Shown here piece by piece: positions 37,701 to 50,149 of a DNA stretch of 64,000 nt. The stretch is taken from the NCBI GenBank assembly GCA_022749755.1, contig CM040453.1, positions 18,113,368-18,177,367 on the forward strand, written 5' to 3'. The translations under genes were made by a program, and so were the position numbers. Positions within the stretch are counted from its first letter, which is position 1. Every line of letters starts with the position of its first letter. The notes below the pieces were generated by a model. The model was not told where the DNA came from. It did not search any database and worked only from the letters and a program-made list of their open reading frames with translations. The DNA comes from Azadirachta indica. Its lineage: Eukaryota; Streptophyta; Magnoliopsida; Sapindales; Meliaceae.

Positions 37701-38985
37701 TTGTTTGCCCTTGCATGAATGTTTGCAATGTTTCCTCAAGAGTTTTCAAATGTGGTGAATGGTATGATGGAAAATTTGAAGGTCTTTGAGGTGGTGGATG
37801 GGCATAATTATCATTTCTCCAACTAAAATTTGGGTGATTTCTCCATCCAAGATTGTATGTTTCAGAATATGGAGAATTAGAGGAAAAAAGCTTTTTGAAG
37901 GAATTCATAAAATTTGCTTGGTTATACAACACTTTTTTAAAAATAGGAATATTTGGACAATTTTGAGTGGAATGTCCCATGACTTCACAAATTTCACAAA
38001 TTTCATCATTATGCACAGATTTGACCTCTTTAACTTTCCTTAATTCCATGACTTCAATCTTTCTCGTTAAATTTGTAATTCTAGCACTTAGATCATTTTC
38101 TTGACTCAAATTATATTTACTCCCATTAGAACTAGTCATATTAGATCTAATTGAATTTTCAGAGGAACTAGTGGTTTGCCAGAATTGAGAGTTCTCAGTT
38201 AAATGATCTAAATACTCTAAAGCTTCTTATGGGTCTTTGTCTAAAAATTCACCATTACACATTGTTTCAACAAATTGTTTTGGCTCTGGTGTTAATCCTT
38301 CATAAAAGAAACTTATCGTACGCCATTTTTCAAAACCATGGTGTGGGCATGAATTCAACAAGTTTTTAAATCTTTCCAAACATTGAAAATATGTTTCATT
38401 TCCTTTTTGACAAAAATTTTGAATTTGTCTCTTGAAAGCATTCGTTTTATGTATTGGAAAAAATTACTTTAAAAACTTGGTTTGCATTTCTTGCCATGTG
38501 CCTATAGATCTAGGTCTTAATGAATTAAGCCATGTTTTTGCTTTATCTTTTAAAGAAAAAAGAAACAATTTTAGCTTAATTATTTCTTCACTACATGTTT
38601 GATCCATAAATGTGGCACACACTTCCTCAAATTCTTTCAAATGTAAATGACTCTTAGACTTTAAGCCATGGAAATTAGGAAGTAAAGGAATCATACCGGG
38701 CTTAAATATGAAGTTATTTGCATTAAGCGGAAAAATAAAGCATGAAGGAGATGAATTTTGAGGAGGTTGCAAATATTCACGCATAGTTCAAACATGATGA
38801 TTTTCATTTTCTCCATATATACTTTCATTTTCAGCCATAGTGTTAGTTATGTGTGAGTTTGAAGATGAATCAAACAAATTTCCAAAGGAGGTTTCAGAAT
38901 TACCTTTCACCAATCGATGAGAATGAGGATCACGATACCATCCAAGCATAAAAATAACAATAATCATAATAATAAGAAAACACAA
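34734..38985 (-). pseudogene. Athila-like gag-protease-RT-RNase H polyprotein, interrupted and lacking integrase
   Basis: In order on the minus strand. Gag: 38,784-38,464 open, with FEEVCATFMDQTCSEEI and DKAKTWLNSLRPRS. A zinc knuckle, CEICEVMGHSTQNC (about 38,000). Aspartic protease: LLDLSVSVNLLS where the family has a DLGAS-like active site, so it is degenerate. RT: WRICIDYRKLN, PFGLCNAPATFQR, and the catalytic box as FMDDF. RNase [15 protein letters not shown] and [11 protein letters not shown]. Breaks: in-frame stops at about 38,788, 38,464 and 38,228, a frameshift near 35,740 within RT, and a stop at 35,361. The RNase H frame ends [12 protein letters not shown] at 34,734, where the family would continue into the integrase zinc finger; integrase is absent. 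Relatively few lesions suggest a moderately young element. Confidence 0.88.
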
Positions 38986-39323
38986 TACAATAAAATGTTA
39001 GCACAATAAAACAAATAAAAAAAGAAAAGAGCTGGTACAACCTTCCTCTTAATAAAATTATTGTAAATGAAAATAACAACACAATATGTAATAGAAAAAA
39101 TTAAGAAAGGTGGCAAAGCCTACCATGAACAAAAATTAGGTGGTATATGTAGAATCAACCATAATGTAAAAATAAATGGGCGGCTGAGCCTCCCAATAAA
39201 AATAAACAACAAGAAGTAAATTAAAAAATATATATATTGAAGTTAGAGTTAGAGTTAGAGTTAGAGGTTAAAGTTAGTACAAGAAAATTAAATAAGAACT
39301 AGTAAACTTTATATAAACCGTAT
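38986..39323 (-). other. Gypsy 5' untranslated leader
   Basis: The A-rich leader between PBS and gag. It includes four to five tandem GTTAGA-type hexamers at about 39,240-39,270 that look superficially telomere-like but are only a short local repeat. Confidence 0.6.
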
Positions 39324-39341
39324 TCCCCGGCAACGGCACCA
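39324..39341 (-). other. Gypsy primer binding site
   Basis: On the minus strand TGGTGCCGTTGCCGGGGA follows the 5' LTR after a few bases. It is close to the TGGCGCCGTTGCCGGGGA site typical of Athila/Tat Gypsy elements. This fixes the element's orientation. Confidence 0.85.
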
Positions 39342-39347
39342 AAAACT

Positions 39348-40745
39348 TGCTACAACTTAAAGGTTGTAACTCCCAAGTATAGGTTGTCTCAAGTAATAAA
39401 GTTCGGAAGTCGGAGTGTCGGTCCACAGGAAATATGTTATATTAAGTCTACAAGTCCAAAGGTCTAAATATTATAAATCTGAATATTCTAATGGAGTGAA
39501 TTTGCTTATTGTCAAATTTAAATTCTATATTATTATATATTAGGGCATTAGGGATCCATTTTAATGATTTGTATAGAACTTATTCTTGATCCTTTTTTTT
39601 TTTGAAGAAAAATACAATTAAGAATCAAAAGAAGTGATCTTAATTGGATGATGAAAACAAAACATTTAAGCACAAAGAAATCAAAAGACTTACCTTTTAG
39701 TTGATGGTGAAAAACTATAAGTTGCCTTACTCTTGATATGTAGAAAATATCCAAGCATTCAATGTATCATTTGTTAACAATGAATCAAGATTTCTAACAA
39801 TTCAAAATCACTTGCAAAATATAGTACTCAATCAATAAAAAGATTAACAATGAAGAGCGAAACAAAAGATCAAAGAACAAAACTATAAAATCATCAAAAG
39901 TTCACCCTTAGCCCTAATTACGAAATTAGAAATATATCATTGAAATTTAAATTACAACAATAAAATAGAAATGAAAAAACAAAATCTGATCTCCCTCCTC
40001 ACTTCCACGTCTTCCTTTATATAGGTAAAACAAAAGACATTCCATATGTGTGAACATAATTTGGTCAATTTCTAATTAATCACGCTTCACCAAATTCCAA
40101 CATATTTTTGACCATGAAAACCATCGAATTTCGTAAAGCATCCTTCTTCAAAGTTGTAGGTGGATGACTCATCTTTTTAATGGTCCATATCTCGCTCTCA
40201 TTTCTATTTTAGACCATGAGTTGTGTTGAAAATAGTAGAGATGTTCAAGTCGCATTTCTCCACCGCTCTTCTAGAATGATAGCTCTTTTTGGTAACCTAC
40301 CAGTTGAAATTTGAGAAAGTACAAAACATAAACAATTTAGATCCCTTTCTCAGCTTTCTAAATCACCCAACCACGTAATTTTTTGTTACATATTTAGGGA
40401 GATACGGCCCAAATACAGAAGCATGTTGGGCTGGTTCAAAGATGCGCTTGAGTTCTGTTGAAGCCCAATTTCGTCCCATTAATTGCTCGAATTGGTCCAA
40501 CCTTTGGCTTACAAAATTGTGAAATGATGAGTTTATATTTGTCTAACCCAAGAATTGTATCAATTGATAATTTAGATTGAAAGATACGCTCATTATACGA
40601 AACCTGCGCAAAACCAACTATTTAGTCCAATTCATGTTTTACAATTCAATATAAAGGAATATGCTTCATTATTGGGGAATAGAAGGACATTATTAAGTGT
40701 AAATCATAATATTTTTCTTGATAAACCTACACTTTTAAACATTCA
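39348..40745 (-). repeat. Gypsy 5' LTR (right copy)
   Basis: A 1,398-base LTR matching 30,643-32,015, bounded by TG and CA. On the minus strand it should hold the promoter for the gag-pol-ORF143-LOG transcript. It keeps the 25 bases missing from the left copy. Confidence 0.9.
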
Positions 40746-40832
40746 TTAGATACTTCCTATATAACGTTTTTTTTCATTGTTTTCTCAATTTCACTATATG
40801 CGTATTTTGCTTCGACCCTTAATTTCCTAACA
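40746..40832 (+). repeat. Copia 5' LTR, second part
   Basis: After the Gypsy LTR the Copia LTR resumes (TTCCTATATAACG, matching CTCTTACATAACG in the 3' LTR) and ends AATTTCCTAACA directly before the PBS. With 30,044-30,642 it makes up a complete LTR of about 690 bases. Confidence 0.88.
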
Positions 40833-40833
40833 G

Positions 40834-40845
40834 TGGTATCAAAGC
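40834..40845 (+). other. Copia primer binding site
   Basis: TGGTATCAAAGC, one base after the LTR. It is complementary to the 3' end of initiator methionine tRNA, the usual primer of plant Copia elements. Confidence 0.88.
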
Positions 40846-40946
40846 TATTAGTTGTGCAGATTACTGTTCGTAGTTACTATTCACAAATATTATTGACAGT
40901 GAATTAGTGAAATCCGGTATAAATAAGAAGTAGATAGTCATTAACA

Positions 40947-43900
40947 ATGGCAGCAAAGTTCAAAATTAAGAAGTTCAACGGAAATAATTTTTCGTTATGG
41001 AAAATGAAAATGAAGGCAATTTTAAGGAAGGATAAGTGCCTAGCAACAATTGGCGAAAAATCCTCGGATATTGACAAAAACAAGTGGAATAAGATGGACA
41101 GTGATGTAATTGCTGATCTATACTTGGGACTAGCCGATGGAGTACTAGTTAGTGTAGAGGAGATGAAGACGGCAAAGGAGATATGGGATACTTTGATAAA
41201 ATTGTACGAGTCCTAGTCACTACAAAAAAAAATCTTCTTAAAAACAAGACTTTACACTCTTCGAATGGCGGAATCCACATCGGTGATTGACCATATCAAC
41301 ACCTTGAAAACTCTATTTTCACAACTAACAAGGATAGGGTACAAAATAAAGAAAAATGAATGTGCTGAGATTCTACTTCAAAGTCTACCTAACTCTTATG
41401 ATTAACTCATCATCAACTTGACAACTAATGTCCAAATGGACTCTCTAGTCTTTAATGATATTGCAGCCGCTATCTTAGAAGGAGGCACAGAAACAAATAA
41501 GATAGAAATGTGAGTTCGCAGCAAGCAGAAGCGTTGTCGATGACGAGAGGAAGATCAATTGAACATAAGTCCAATAGGAGCTAGAATCAAGGTAGATCAA
41601 AATCAAGAAGTAAGAAGAATGTCAAGTGCTACAACTGTGGCAAGAAAGGGCACGTTAAAAAGGATTGTTGGAATAACAAAAAGAGTGGAGATTCTGAGAC
41701 ATCAAAGGCTCAGGGTTGTGTTGCAAGTACCTCAGATGATGGTGAAGTACTATACGGTGAGGCAACAACAATTGTAGAAGGTAGAAAATGACTTGCTAAT
41801 GTTTAGCTTGGAGACTCGGGAGCAATATAGCACATAACTTATCGAAAAGAATGGTTTCACACATATGAACCTATCTTTGGAGAATCTGTATACATGGGTA
41901 ATGATCACGCCTTAAAGATCGCCGGTATTGGTACTGTCAAGATAAAAATGCACGATAGAACAGCTTGCACTATTAAAGAAGTACAATATGTCAAAGGCCT
42001 AAAGAAGAATCTATTATTTTTAGGACAATTAGATGATCTTAGATGCAAAACCTATATTGAGAAATGAGATTATGAAGATTGTTAGAGGAGCGCTTGTGGT
42101 TTTGAAGGAAAAAAAAATTACTGCAAATCTATTCATGCTTAAAGGAGAAACACAATAGAAAGCTGATGGGTGTGTTGCTTCAACTAGCAAAGGAGAAGAA
42201 TTGACCATGATATGGCATCTTAATCTTGGCCCGATGTTAGAACAAGGTTTAAATATTCTCTTCGACCGAAAGCTACTTCCCAGACTTAACACGGTAAAAC
42301 TATCATTTTGCGAGCATTATGTTACAAGTAAGCAACATAGGTTGAAGTTCAACAGATCTGATGCTGGGAGCAAATGCATTCTAAACTTAATTCATTCTAA
42401 TATTTGGGAATCACCGAAAGTGTCTCTAAGAGGAGTAAAATATCTTGTGACTTTTATTGATGATTACTCCAGGAGATGTTGGGAATATCCAATCAATAAA
42501 AAGTTAGATGTGTTTCCAGTGTTCAAAGACTTCAAAGCGCAAATGGAACTTGAATCTAAGAGAAAGATCAAGTGTTTGAGAACAAACAATGGAAGAGAGT
42601 ATACAGATGGTGAGTTTCTTGCACTATGTAAGCAATAAGGTATTGAAAGACAGTTCATGGTGCCATACACTTCTTAGCAAAATGGAGTGGTAGAGCGGAT
42701 GATCAGAACTCTTGTAGAAAGGATGAGAACTATGTTGAGGACTGCAGGACAACCTAATTCATTTTAGGTAGAAGCATCAAAGACCGTATATTATGTAATA
42801 AGTCGGTCACCATTAACAACAATTGGGTTAAAGATGCCGATTGAAATGTGGATTGGTAAACTAACTGATTACTCTCATCTACATTCATTTGGATATCCTA
42901 TGTATATAATGTACAATGCCCAAAAAAGAATGAAGTTAGATCCAAAATCTAGAAAGTGTATATTCTTGGGGTATGCTAATGGTGTAAAGGGGTATCGTTT
43001 GTGGGATCCCATTACCCGCAAGGTCATAGTCAGTAGGGATGTTATTTTTGTAGAAGATCAACTACAAGAAAAAGATAGAGATGATAGCACATTGACGTAA
43101 AGCTTAGAGACTACAACATTACACGTGGAAAATAATAAAGCATAAGAAATTTCAGACTTTTCTAGAAGTATCACCAGAGCACAAGGTACAAGAACCAGTT
43201 AGGTTTGAGGCTCTAGAAGTTTGTCAATCAACTCGCGAGAGAAAACTACAAACTTGGCACTCAGAGTATGTTACGAAGAGTAATATAGCATATTGTCTTC
43301 TAACAGGCAATGGAGAGCCCTCGACTTTTCATAAAGCTTCAAGTAACTCATATGCATCTTTATGGATGGTAGAAATGCAAGAAGAAATTGAAGCTCTACA
43401 TAAGAACAAGATATGAGAACTAGTACCATTACTACATGGAAGAAAAGCCATTGGTAATAAATGGGTCTACAAGATCAAGCGATATAGCAATAATCAAGTG
43501 GAACGGTATCGTGCACTATTGGTGGTAAAAGGATATGCTCAAATGAAAGGTATTGACTTTAACGAGATATTTTCACCGGTGGTTCAACTTATAATAATCA
43601 GAGTAGTCCTGGTTATATGTGCTACATTTGATTTACATCTTGAGCAGTTAGATATCAAAACTGCATTTCTTTATGGGAAGCTTAAAGAAGAAATCTATAT
43701 GCTCCAACTAAAAGATTTACTGAAATAGGCAAAGAGAACTTGATTTGTAAGTTAAACAAGTCTCTGTACAGTCTCAAATAGGCGCCAAGGTGTTGGTATA
43801 AGAGATTTGATTCCTTTAAAATTATCCTTGGGTATAATAGACTCAATTCAGACTATTGTACGTACTACAAGAGGTTTGATGGTGATAATGATTTCATCAT

Positions 43901-44877
43901 TTTGTTGTTATACGTAGATGACATGTTGATAATAGGCCCCAACAAAGATCGAGTCCAAGAATTAAAGGGACAGTTGGCTAGAGAATTTGAAATGAAAGAC
44001 TTGGGACCAGCAAACAAGATTCTAGGGATGTAAATTCACCAAAATAGAAATAATAGGAAGATTTGACTATTTCAGAAGAATTACTTGAGATAAAATCTTA
44101 CGATGCTTCAACATGCAAGAAAGTAAACCAATTTCTACCCCACTTCCTATTAATTTCATGTTATCTTCAAGTATGTGTCCTATCAATGAAGTAGAGAGGA
44201 GAGAGATGTCTCGAGTGTTATATACATCAGCAGTGAGAAGTTCGATATTCACTATGATATACATAAAACTAGACATTGCAAAAGTAGTGGGAGCAGTTAG
44301 TCATTTAATGGCGAATCCTGGTAAAGAGCATTGGGAAACTGTGAAGAGGATTCTAAAATACATCAAAGGAACCTCAGATGCTGCTTTATGTTATGGAGGA
44401 TCAGAATTCATTTTCAGGGGTTATGTGAACTCAGATTTTGCAGGAGATTTCGATAAAAGGAAATCTACTATAGGCTATGTGTTTACACTTGCAAAGGGAG
44501 TTATAAGCTGGGTTTCAAAATTATAAACTACTATGGTATTATCCACCATAGAAGCAGAATACATAGCAGCTACATAAGCTTATAAGAAAGCTGTCTGGAT
44601 TCAAAGGTTATTAGAAGAGATCGGGCACAAATAAGATAAGATCACTTTATTTTGTGACAGTCAGAGCTCCTTACACATTACAAGGAATCCAATCTTTCAT
44701 TTAAGGACAAAGCACATAAGGGTTCAATATCATTTTGTTTGAGAAGTAGTGGAAGATGGAAGTGTAGATATGGAAAAGATACATACCAACCAAAACCTGG
44801 CAGATGTAATGACCAAGCTAATAAACACTGACAAGTTTATATGGTATAGATCCTCATATGGCCTAGCAGAAGCGTAA
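40947..44877 (+). pseudogene. Copia gag-pol polyprotein, multiply broken
   Basis: Domains occur in Copia order (integrase before RT). Gag starts at 40,947 (KKFNGNNFSLWKMKMKAIL), with a stop at about 41,214. A CX2CX4HX4C knuckle, CYNCGKKGHVKKDC, lies near 41,625-41,670. Protease LGDSGA is followed at once by a stop near 41,828. GAG-pre-integrase and integrase core (42,201-42,638) include LVTFIDDYSRRCWEYP and RTNNGREY. RT includes DIKTAFLYGKLKEEIYM (43,650-43,700) and the catalytic LLYVDDMLIIG (about 43,910). RNase H (44,400-44,830) includes DFAGDFDKRKSTIGYV and STIEAEYIA. Many stops and frame changes make it non-functional. The Tork-type assignment rests on the gag start and is recalled, not computed. 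Confidence 0.88.
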
Positions 44878-44924
44878 GCAAGCATGGAATTGGCAATTAA
44901 GGAAGGATTACCAAAAGTCACTTT

Positions 44925-44935
44925 AAGGAGGAGAA
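44925..44935 (+). other. Copia polypurine tract
   Basis: AAGGAGGAGAA abuts the start of the 3' LTR, the expected site of plus-strand priming. Confidence 0.8.
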
Positions 44936-45629
44936 TGTGAAATTGTAAAGTTCACTTTTTGGTGAACAGTATTGTATAAATGAATAGTGTAGTATTTATT
45001 AACAGTATTGTATCGTGTGTGAGCACCGAAATATAACGAAAGTACTACTCCTTTTTTGACTTTCTTTACTAACGAGGTTGGTGTTCGATGGAGAAAGTTT
45101 AAATTTAGGTAATGATTGGTAGGTGAAAAAATTTGTGGAGTAAATTGTGAAATGAATGTGGAAAAAGGGGAAAAGGAAACCATTATAAATGCCTCACCCC
45201 TTTTATCATTCTATTCATCTTAAAATCATTCGTTGAGAGTTTTTACAAAGAGAGAAAAATTAGTTTTTTTCTTTGCGTTGTATTCTTCACTTAAAGTTGT
45301 TTCTCCTATTTCAAGAGAGAGTGTGAAATACTTATATTGAGAGAATTGTTCTTTCCTTATTAGAGAGAAAGAAGTTATAATCCCCTTTTAAAATAGTGAA
45401 ATATTCCTATATTTGCCTGTAATTTTTACCCTAATTTGTTTAGAGATTTTCCATGTAAAATATTTATATCGATTTATTTTACTGCTTTATTTTCTTATGG
45501 ACGATTATACCTCTTATACATTATTGTTATTTTGATGGATGGTTATACCTCTTACATAACGTTTACTTTCATTATTTTTTCAATTTCAGTGTAATTGTGT
45601 GTTTTACTTTGACCCCTAATTTCCTAACA
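44936..45629 (+). repeat. Copia 3' LTR, intact
   Basis: A 694-base LTR, TGTGAAATTG to CTAACA, uninterrupted. Compared with the split 5' LTR it has scattered substitutions and small indels. It shows the uninterrupted sequence GGTTATACCTCTTACATAAC at the point where the Gypsy element entered the 5' LTR. Confidence 0.9.
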
Positions 45630-48222
45630 AAAAAGATAAATATAAATATGGAATTAAACAATAAAATTTAAATTTAAAACCAAATCCAAATGCTGATCTA
45701 ATAGGATGGTAAGGATAGAGCCTATCGATGGCTGAACTACAAACAGAAGGAAGCTTGAGAGCTCTGCCAAAATTAATGCAGACGCATAGACTACTTTCGC
45801 CTAACAATCATTGGATGGCAAAAATGATCTTGTGGTTGCCAGTTCTAAGGCCGCCAATAGCACTGAATATAGGGCCTTGCCGAAAACTGCAACATAAAAC
45901 ATCATTAAAAGAAAGGCAACCAGAATGTAGCAGCCAAACCTCACGTGAAAAGGTTTTGTAAAGGAAAGAAAATTGGTTTTGCCTTTAAAAAAAAATATTT
46001 CTTGTGCAATTCACACTATTATTTTTAGTGATAATTTGTTGTTAACAGAGGTATTGTTGATGAGTTTTCAACAATTCAAATTATTTATAAAAATTGTCAA
46101 TAAATCTAATGATGAAGTTAAAAATAATCATTTTTTAATTTTTTTAATGTTAATGAGTAACACCTTACAAAAAGTCGTGCACTATCAACAAATTTGCAAA
46201 AAGATTTTCCACCGTCTATATCTTATTTTGGAAAAAAAGTGAAAGTAGAAGTAATAAAAGTGTTAGTATGTTCTTAATTCTTAAAGCATGGATTGGTAAT
46301 ACATTATTCACATAATATAAATAGATAAGTAAGCAATACAATGAACTTTAAGCAACTGATATCAATATCCTTGGTTAGGGGGTCTTCCCGTAAGTTCTGA
46401 GAGTCTCTCTCTCCAAAAACTGGTGGAAGTAGGTGAACGTCCTCAGACAGAGATTACACTCATCATAGTGTAGATTTAATGCAAATTCTCACTTCATCCA
46501 ACTCACTTATAGTCTTATCGTCTTACCCTTAAAACATATAGAGTCAGAAGAGTTAGTTAAGCTATGCCAATCATTATCTCTTATGGAAGATGAGGAGAAG
46601 CCCATCGTTCTAGATCGGAGTATTGCAATGTTGGAGAAAAGCAGTTCATCAACTCTTTAATAGGTAAGATTCTCTCTCACACTAATTCATAGATATGGAT
46701 TTAGAATGGCTATGAAAAACATAAAGAGAACAATGAATGAAGTTAAAGTTTAAAGCTTAGGAGGGAATCATTTTATATTTCAGTTTAATTCTGAAATTGA
46801 ACAAAGAAGAATATTATTAAACGAGCCATGGCACTTCGACAAATCTTTGATCATTCTCATTGAACCAAAAAGTGTTGGTGATGTGACTCAGATAAATTTT
46901 ACAAATACATCTTTCTGGATATAAATACACAATATCTCAATTCTATGTATGAATCAAGAAACCAGGCTGTTTTTGGGGAGCTTACTTGGAAAAGTGGAGG
47001 ATGTAGATTCTAGAGAAACTGGGGATTGCTTAGGAAAATTCATCAGAATACGGGTGAATATAGACATAACCAGACCATTAAAAAGAGTGCTACGAGTTAA
47101 CCTTAACACAAAAGAAAGGACTTGCACGACCATGCCTCTATGTTATGAAAAACTTCTAGATTTTTGTTTTGCTTATGATCGGATTTGTCATCTGTAAAGA
47201 GATAATTCAAGAGAAACTAGCCACAGCCAACGTTCAAAGCTTTAACTATAGTCTTGGCTCAGAGCTTCTTCAATGGTGAAGAGAACAAGTTAGAGAAACT
47301 TGGTGAAAGAAGCAGGGCAAACTCCAGAGATATCGGGTCGAATTCAAGATCCATGGATCACAACCCAAATGATGTCAGAATGCAGATTCAGGCAGCTAAT
47401 AAATGAAGATTCAGCACAAATGCTTTTCTTAAGGACAAGAGAAGCATACACCATAATCATTTGATAATAGGATCTAGAAATATCAATCCCTTAGCACACA
47501 AAAAATATTCTCTACCAACTTGCACTATAGCCTCTGAACTAACAGAAAATGAACTACATCTTACAATCATAACTATCCCTATGGACATTGAACACAATAG
47601 GCCTAGCCCACCAATCTGTTCTGGATTCAAAGATACAAATAGTACTATCTTAATCCAAAGCTCATCTAATTTATCATACAATAAATTAGAGGCATTAAAC
47701 ACAAATGAATTGAAATTTATTAAATCCAAAACATAATTCAAATAAATTATATCAAATCCTAGAGCACGAAATTTAACCTAATATACAAAAATGCATAACA
47801 CAAAGCATTCTAAAATTTATAAGTGCAAACATTAAATTAAGAAAATAACAGCAATATAAATTTCAAGACAAAATAAAGAGAAGAAGAGATAAAACTAGAG
47901 AAATTGGTGCTTCAAATTCACAAATCTTCAAGTATTCTCCCGAATTCCTTTAATAAGTGATGATTTTTCACCTCTCTCTCTAGAAATCTCCTCCTTGTGT
48001 ATTTCTCTTCCTTTCTCTCACATTTTTTCTTCTTTGGTATGGTGGCTAACATTGGAAAAACACAAACCCATGCTTTTATTCAAATCTCCCACATCCAAAA
48101 TTGATCCAAAGGCTGAAAATGACCCTTAGATGCACAATAGGTCGTGAAAAGGCGCGAGGGCATGGGGGAATGGTATAAGCGTGCCCTAGGTTCTATTTTG
48201 TAGAGGAACAAATGTTTGTGTG
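45630..48222 (+). repeat. Segmental tandem duplication, copy 2, right part
   Basis: It resumes the match to copy 1 (24,490-27,003) directly after the Copia 3' LTR, from AAAAAGATAAATATAAATAT to GGAACAAATGTTTGTGT. The last 560 bases (from about 47,663) are also present at 52,031-52,600, so that piece occurs three times in the window. Confidence 0.85.
46530..47736 (+). pseudogene. LINE ORF1-like DUF4283/zinc-knuckle remnant (copy 2)
   Basis: The counterpart of 25,394-26,527. The best open pieces are 46,949-47,197 (DSRETGDCLGKFIRIRVNID then YEKLLDFCFAYDRICHL) and 47,461-47,736. The knuckle is further damaged: FCFAYDRICHL runs straight into a stop. It has about 50 bases absent from copy 1 near 46,660-46,740 (TAAGATTCTCTCTCACAC...). 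Dead copy. Confidence 0.7.
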
Positions 48223-49237
48223 GTATGGGTGCTCACGTGGTAGGTGTGGCTGTCTCACCATTACTGTCCGATGGTGCCTCTACTATTGACCAATGTTTTC
48301 TAGCTTGTTGCACACACTTTACTTTGAATATGATATGAATGTAACATATTGCTAGAAAGTTCTAGATGTTCAATTTCCAAAGCAATGAGTGGAATGCGAT
48401 TCCACGTTATATAGGAGAAGATGTGATTGTTTTAGTAATCCATACTTAGGATAATAGTTTTTGCTGCTTTACCCCAATTTGCACCAAATTCTCTTCAATT
48501 TTGCTCTTCTTCCTTCCCTACAAACAAACGCAAAATTTCATAAAGCTTAAAGTTCTTTTCCACGAATATTTAAGTTCAACAGCAATCAATTCATGAGTGA
48601 AATATCATTGATAATTCAAAACACTTATAAAGACTACAAATAAAAGTACTTTTATTTTCAGACTTACAACGCCTAAAATTAATTATTTAAATGTATGCTT
48701 TGATAGAATTAGAAATATCTAAGAATTTTGATTTTAATAAAAATGTTCCAAAGCTTCTTTAATTAAGTTATAAAAAATATATATAACCGTCATGCCCTTA
48801 TTGCTACTCACAAACTTATTCCCATCGCCACCACCTTAAACCATAAACCTTTTAAACTCACTCGCGTACATGGTTTCGGTTGATTGAATTAAGTTCCAAT
48901 GTCCTGTACCACGGTGCCTTGTTTAGGCTAAGTTAGAAAAGATTCGTTTAATTTTTCCTAGTTTATGTAAGTCTGGCACTTATTGGGTTACTGCTTTTGC
49001 CAAAGATGGTTACATGTTTGGCAACTAGTGTTGTTTTTAGCATACTAGATTATGTTTATTGTTGGCTTGCTGAAAGAATTTTGTTTTACTGATGTGGCTA
49101 GGTTCTGTTTGTAGGCTTATTGGATTATGCAAGTTTGAAATGCTAGAATTAAGCATTGTCCTTTGTTAAATTTGATTTATTTGTTTGTCAAGTCTTACAT
49201 GCTGAGATTATGTTGCAATTTTTTCCTTTTCCTTTCC

Positions 49238-49264
<27 letters not shown>
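49238..49264 (+). repeat. TA microsatellite
   Basis: About 13 TA units followed by CACACATG. The paralogous position at about 53,600 reads CTATGTAAACATG, so the run expanded, or was lost, after duplication. Confidence 0.85.
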
Positions 49265-49271
<7 letters not shown>

Positions 49272-50149
49272 GATTTCTCAGCCCTAGCCTTTCTTTTCAT
49301 TTGTTTTATTATTTTTTGTTTCATTTATTCTCTTTGATCATTTGCATGGATTTTGCTTAAAAAAAAAGGTTATTTTAGACATTTTAATTTTTTAGCTGCT
49401 CAACAAACAGTCAAATTGGAAGAATTATTGTACAAAAGAGGTGTGGTAATTGTAATAACCGTTTTATGTATATGTAATTTCTACAAACTTTAGAACAGGT
49501 ATGTGAAAAATATTTGTTTCATAAAATATAACATATTTATTAACATTTATTAATAAAATTGATAATAATATTATTTTATAACACCTTAATAATGTAATAC
49601 ATATTCATATGTAATAAATTTATTTATTTTATAATATATTTATTTTTGTTATTTTCCTTATATTTTATCTACATATAAAATATATTTTATTTAAATTATA
49701 ATATAATTATAAATACTAAAATAAATATGTCAGAAAATAAATAAATTTTTTATTCATAGTAATAAACTAATATTTATTTATATTGTATTGTATTTAATTT
49801 CTAATATATGATTAATATTAAATTATAAATATATTGTAAAATAGATAAATTTATATTTTAGTTATTACATATTTATAAATATTTTATTATCAATAAATAC
49901 TTATTATTATGATTATATTTAATATTTTTAAAATAAATTTTAATTAATTATGATTAAATAAGAATATAATAATTATTTTTTGATAAATATCTATTTATAT
50001 TTTAGTTATTAGGTATTTACAAATATTTTATTCTCAATAAATACTTATTACTATTATTATTATATTTAAGATTTAAAAAAAAATTAATTAATTATCATCA
50101 AATCAAATAAAAATAAAATAATTATTTTTTAATAAATAAAAATCTTAAC

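Larger units (their letters stand above)
30643..40745 (-). mobile_element. Athila-like Gypsy LTR retrotransposon carrying a LOG gene, nested in the Copia 5' LTR
   Basis: A 10.1-kb element in minus orientation. Reading minus: 5' LTR (39,348-40,745), PBS, gag, protease, RT, RNase H, then two extra ORFs (143 codons; LOG), a purine tract and the 3' LTR (30,643-32,015). The gag opening (MREYLQPPQNSSPSCFIF) and the primer binding site are of Athila type (Ty3/Gypsy without chromodomain). No integrase is present, so it could move only with help from another element. The expected 5-bp target duplication is imperfect: TATAC on the left; on the right GATAC, three bases beyond the LTR end. Confidence 0.9.
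30044..45629 (+). mobile_element. Copia LTR retrotransposon (Tork-like), split by a nested Gypsy element
   Basis: The element has LTRs of about 690 bases beginning TGTGAAATTG and ending CTAACA, a tRNA-iMet-type primer binding site, a purine tract and remnants of gag, protease, integrase, RT and RNase H in Copia order on the plus strand. The 5' LTR is interrupted by the Gypsy element at 30,643-40,745; without it the Copia would be about 5.5 kb. The flanks are GAAAA on the left and AAAAA on the right, an approximate 5-bp target duplication. The uninterrupted site is seen in copy 1 at about 24,470-24,495 (AATTAAAAACAAAAAGATAA), which proves the insertion postdates the segmental duplication. Confidence 0.92.

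Noticed and set aside
39239..39275. Tandem GTTAGA hexamers resembling an interstitial telomere
   Set aside because: The unit is GTTAGA/TTAGAG rather than TTTAGGG, there are only four to five units, and they lie in the Gypsy leader.
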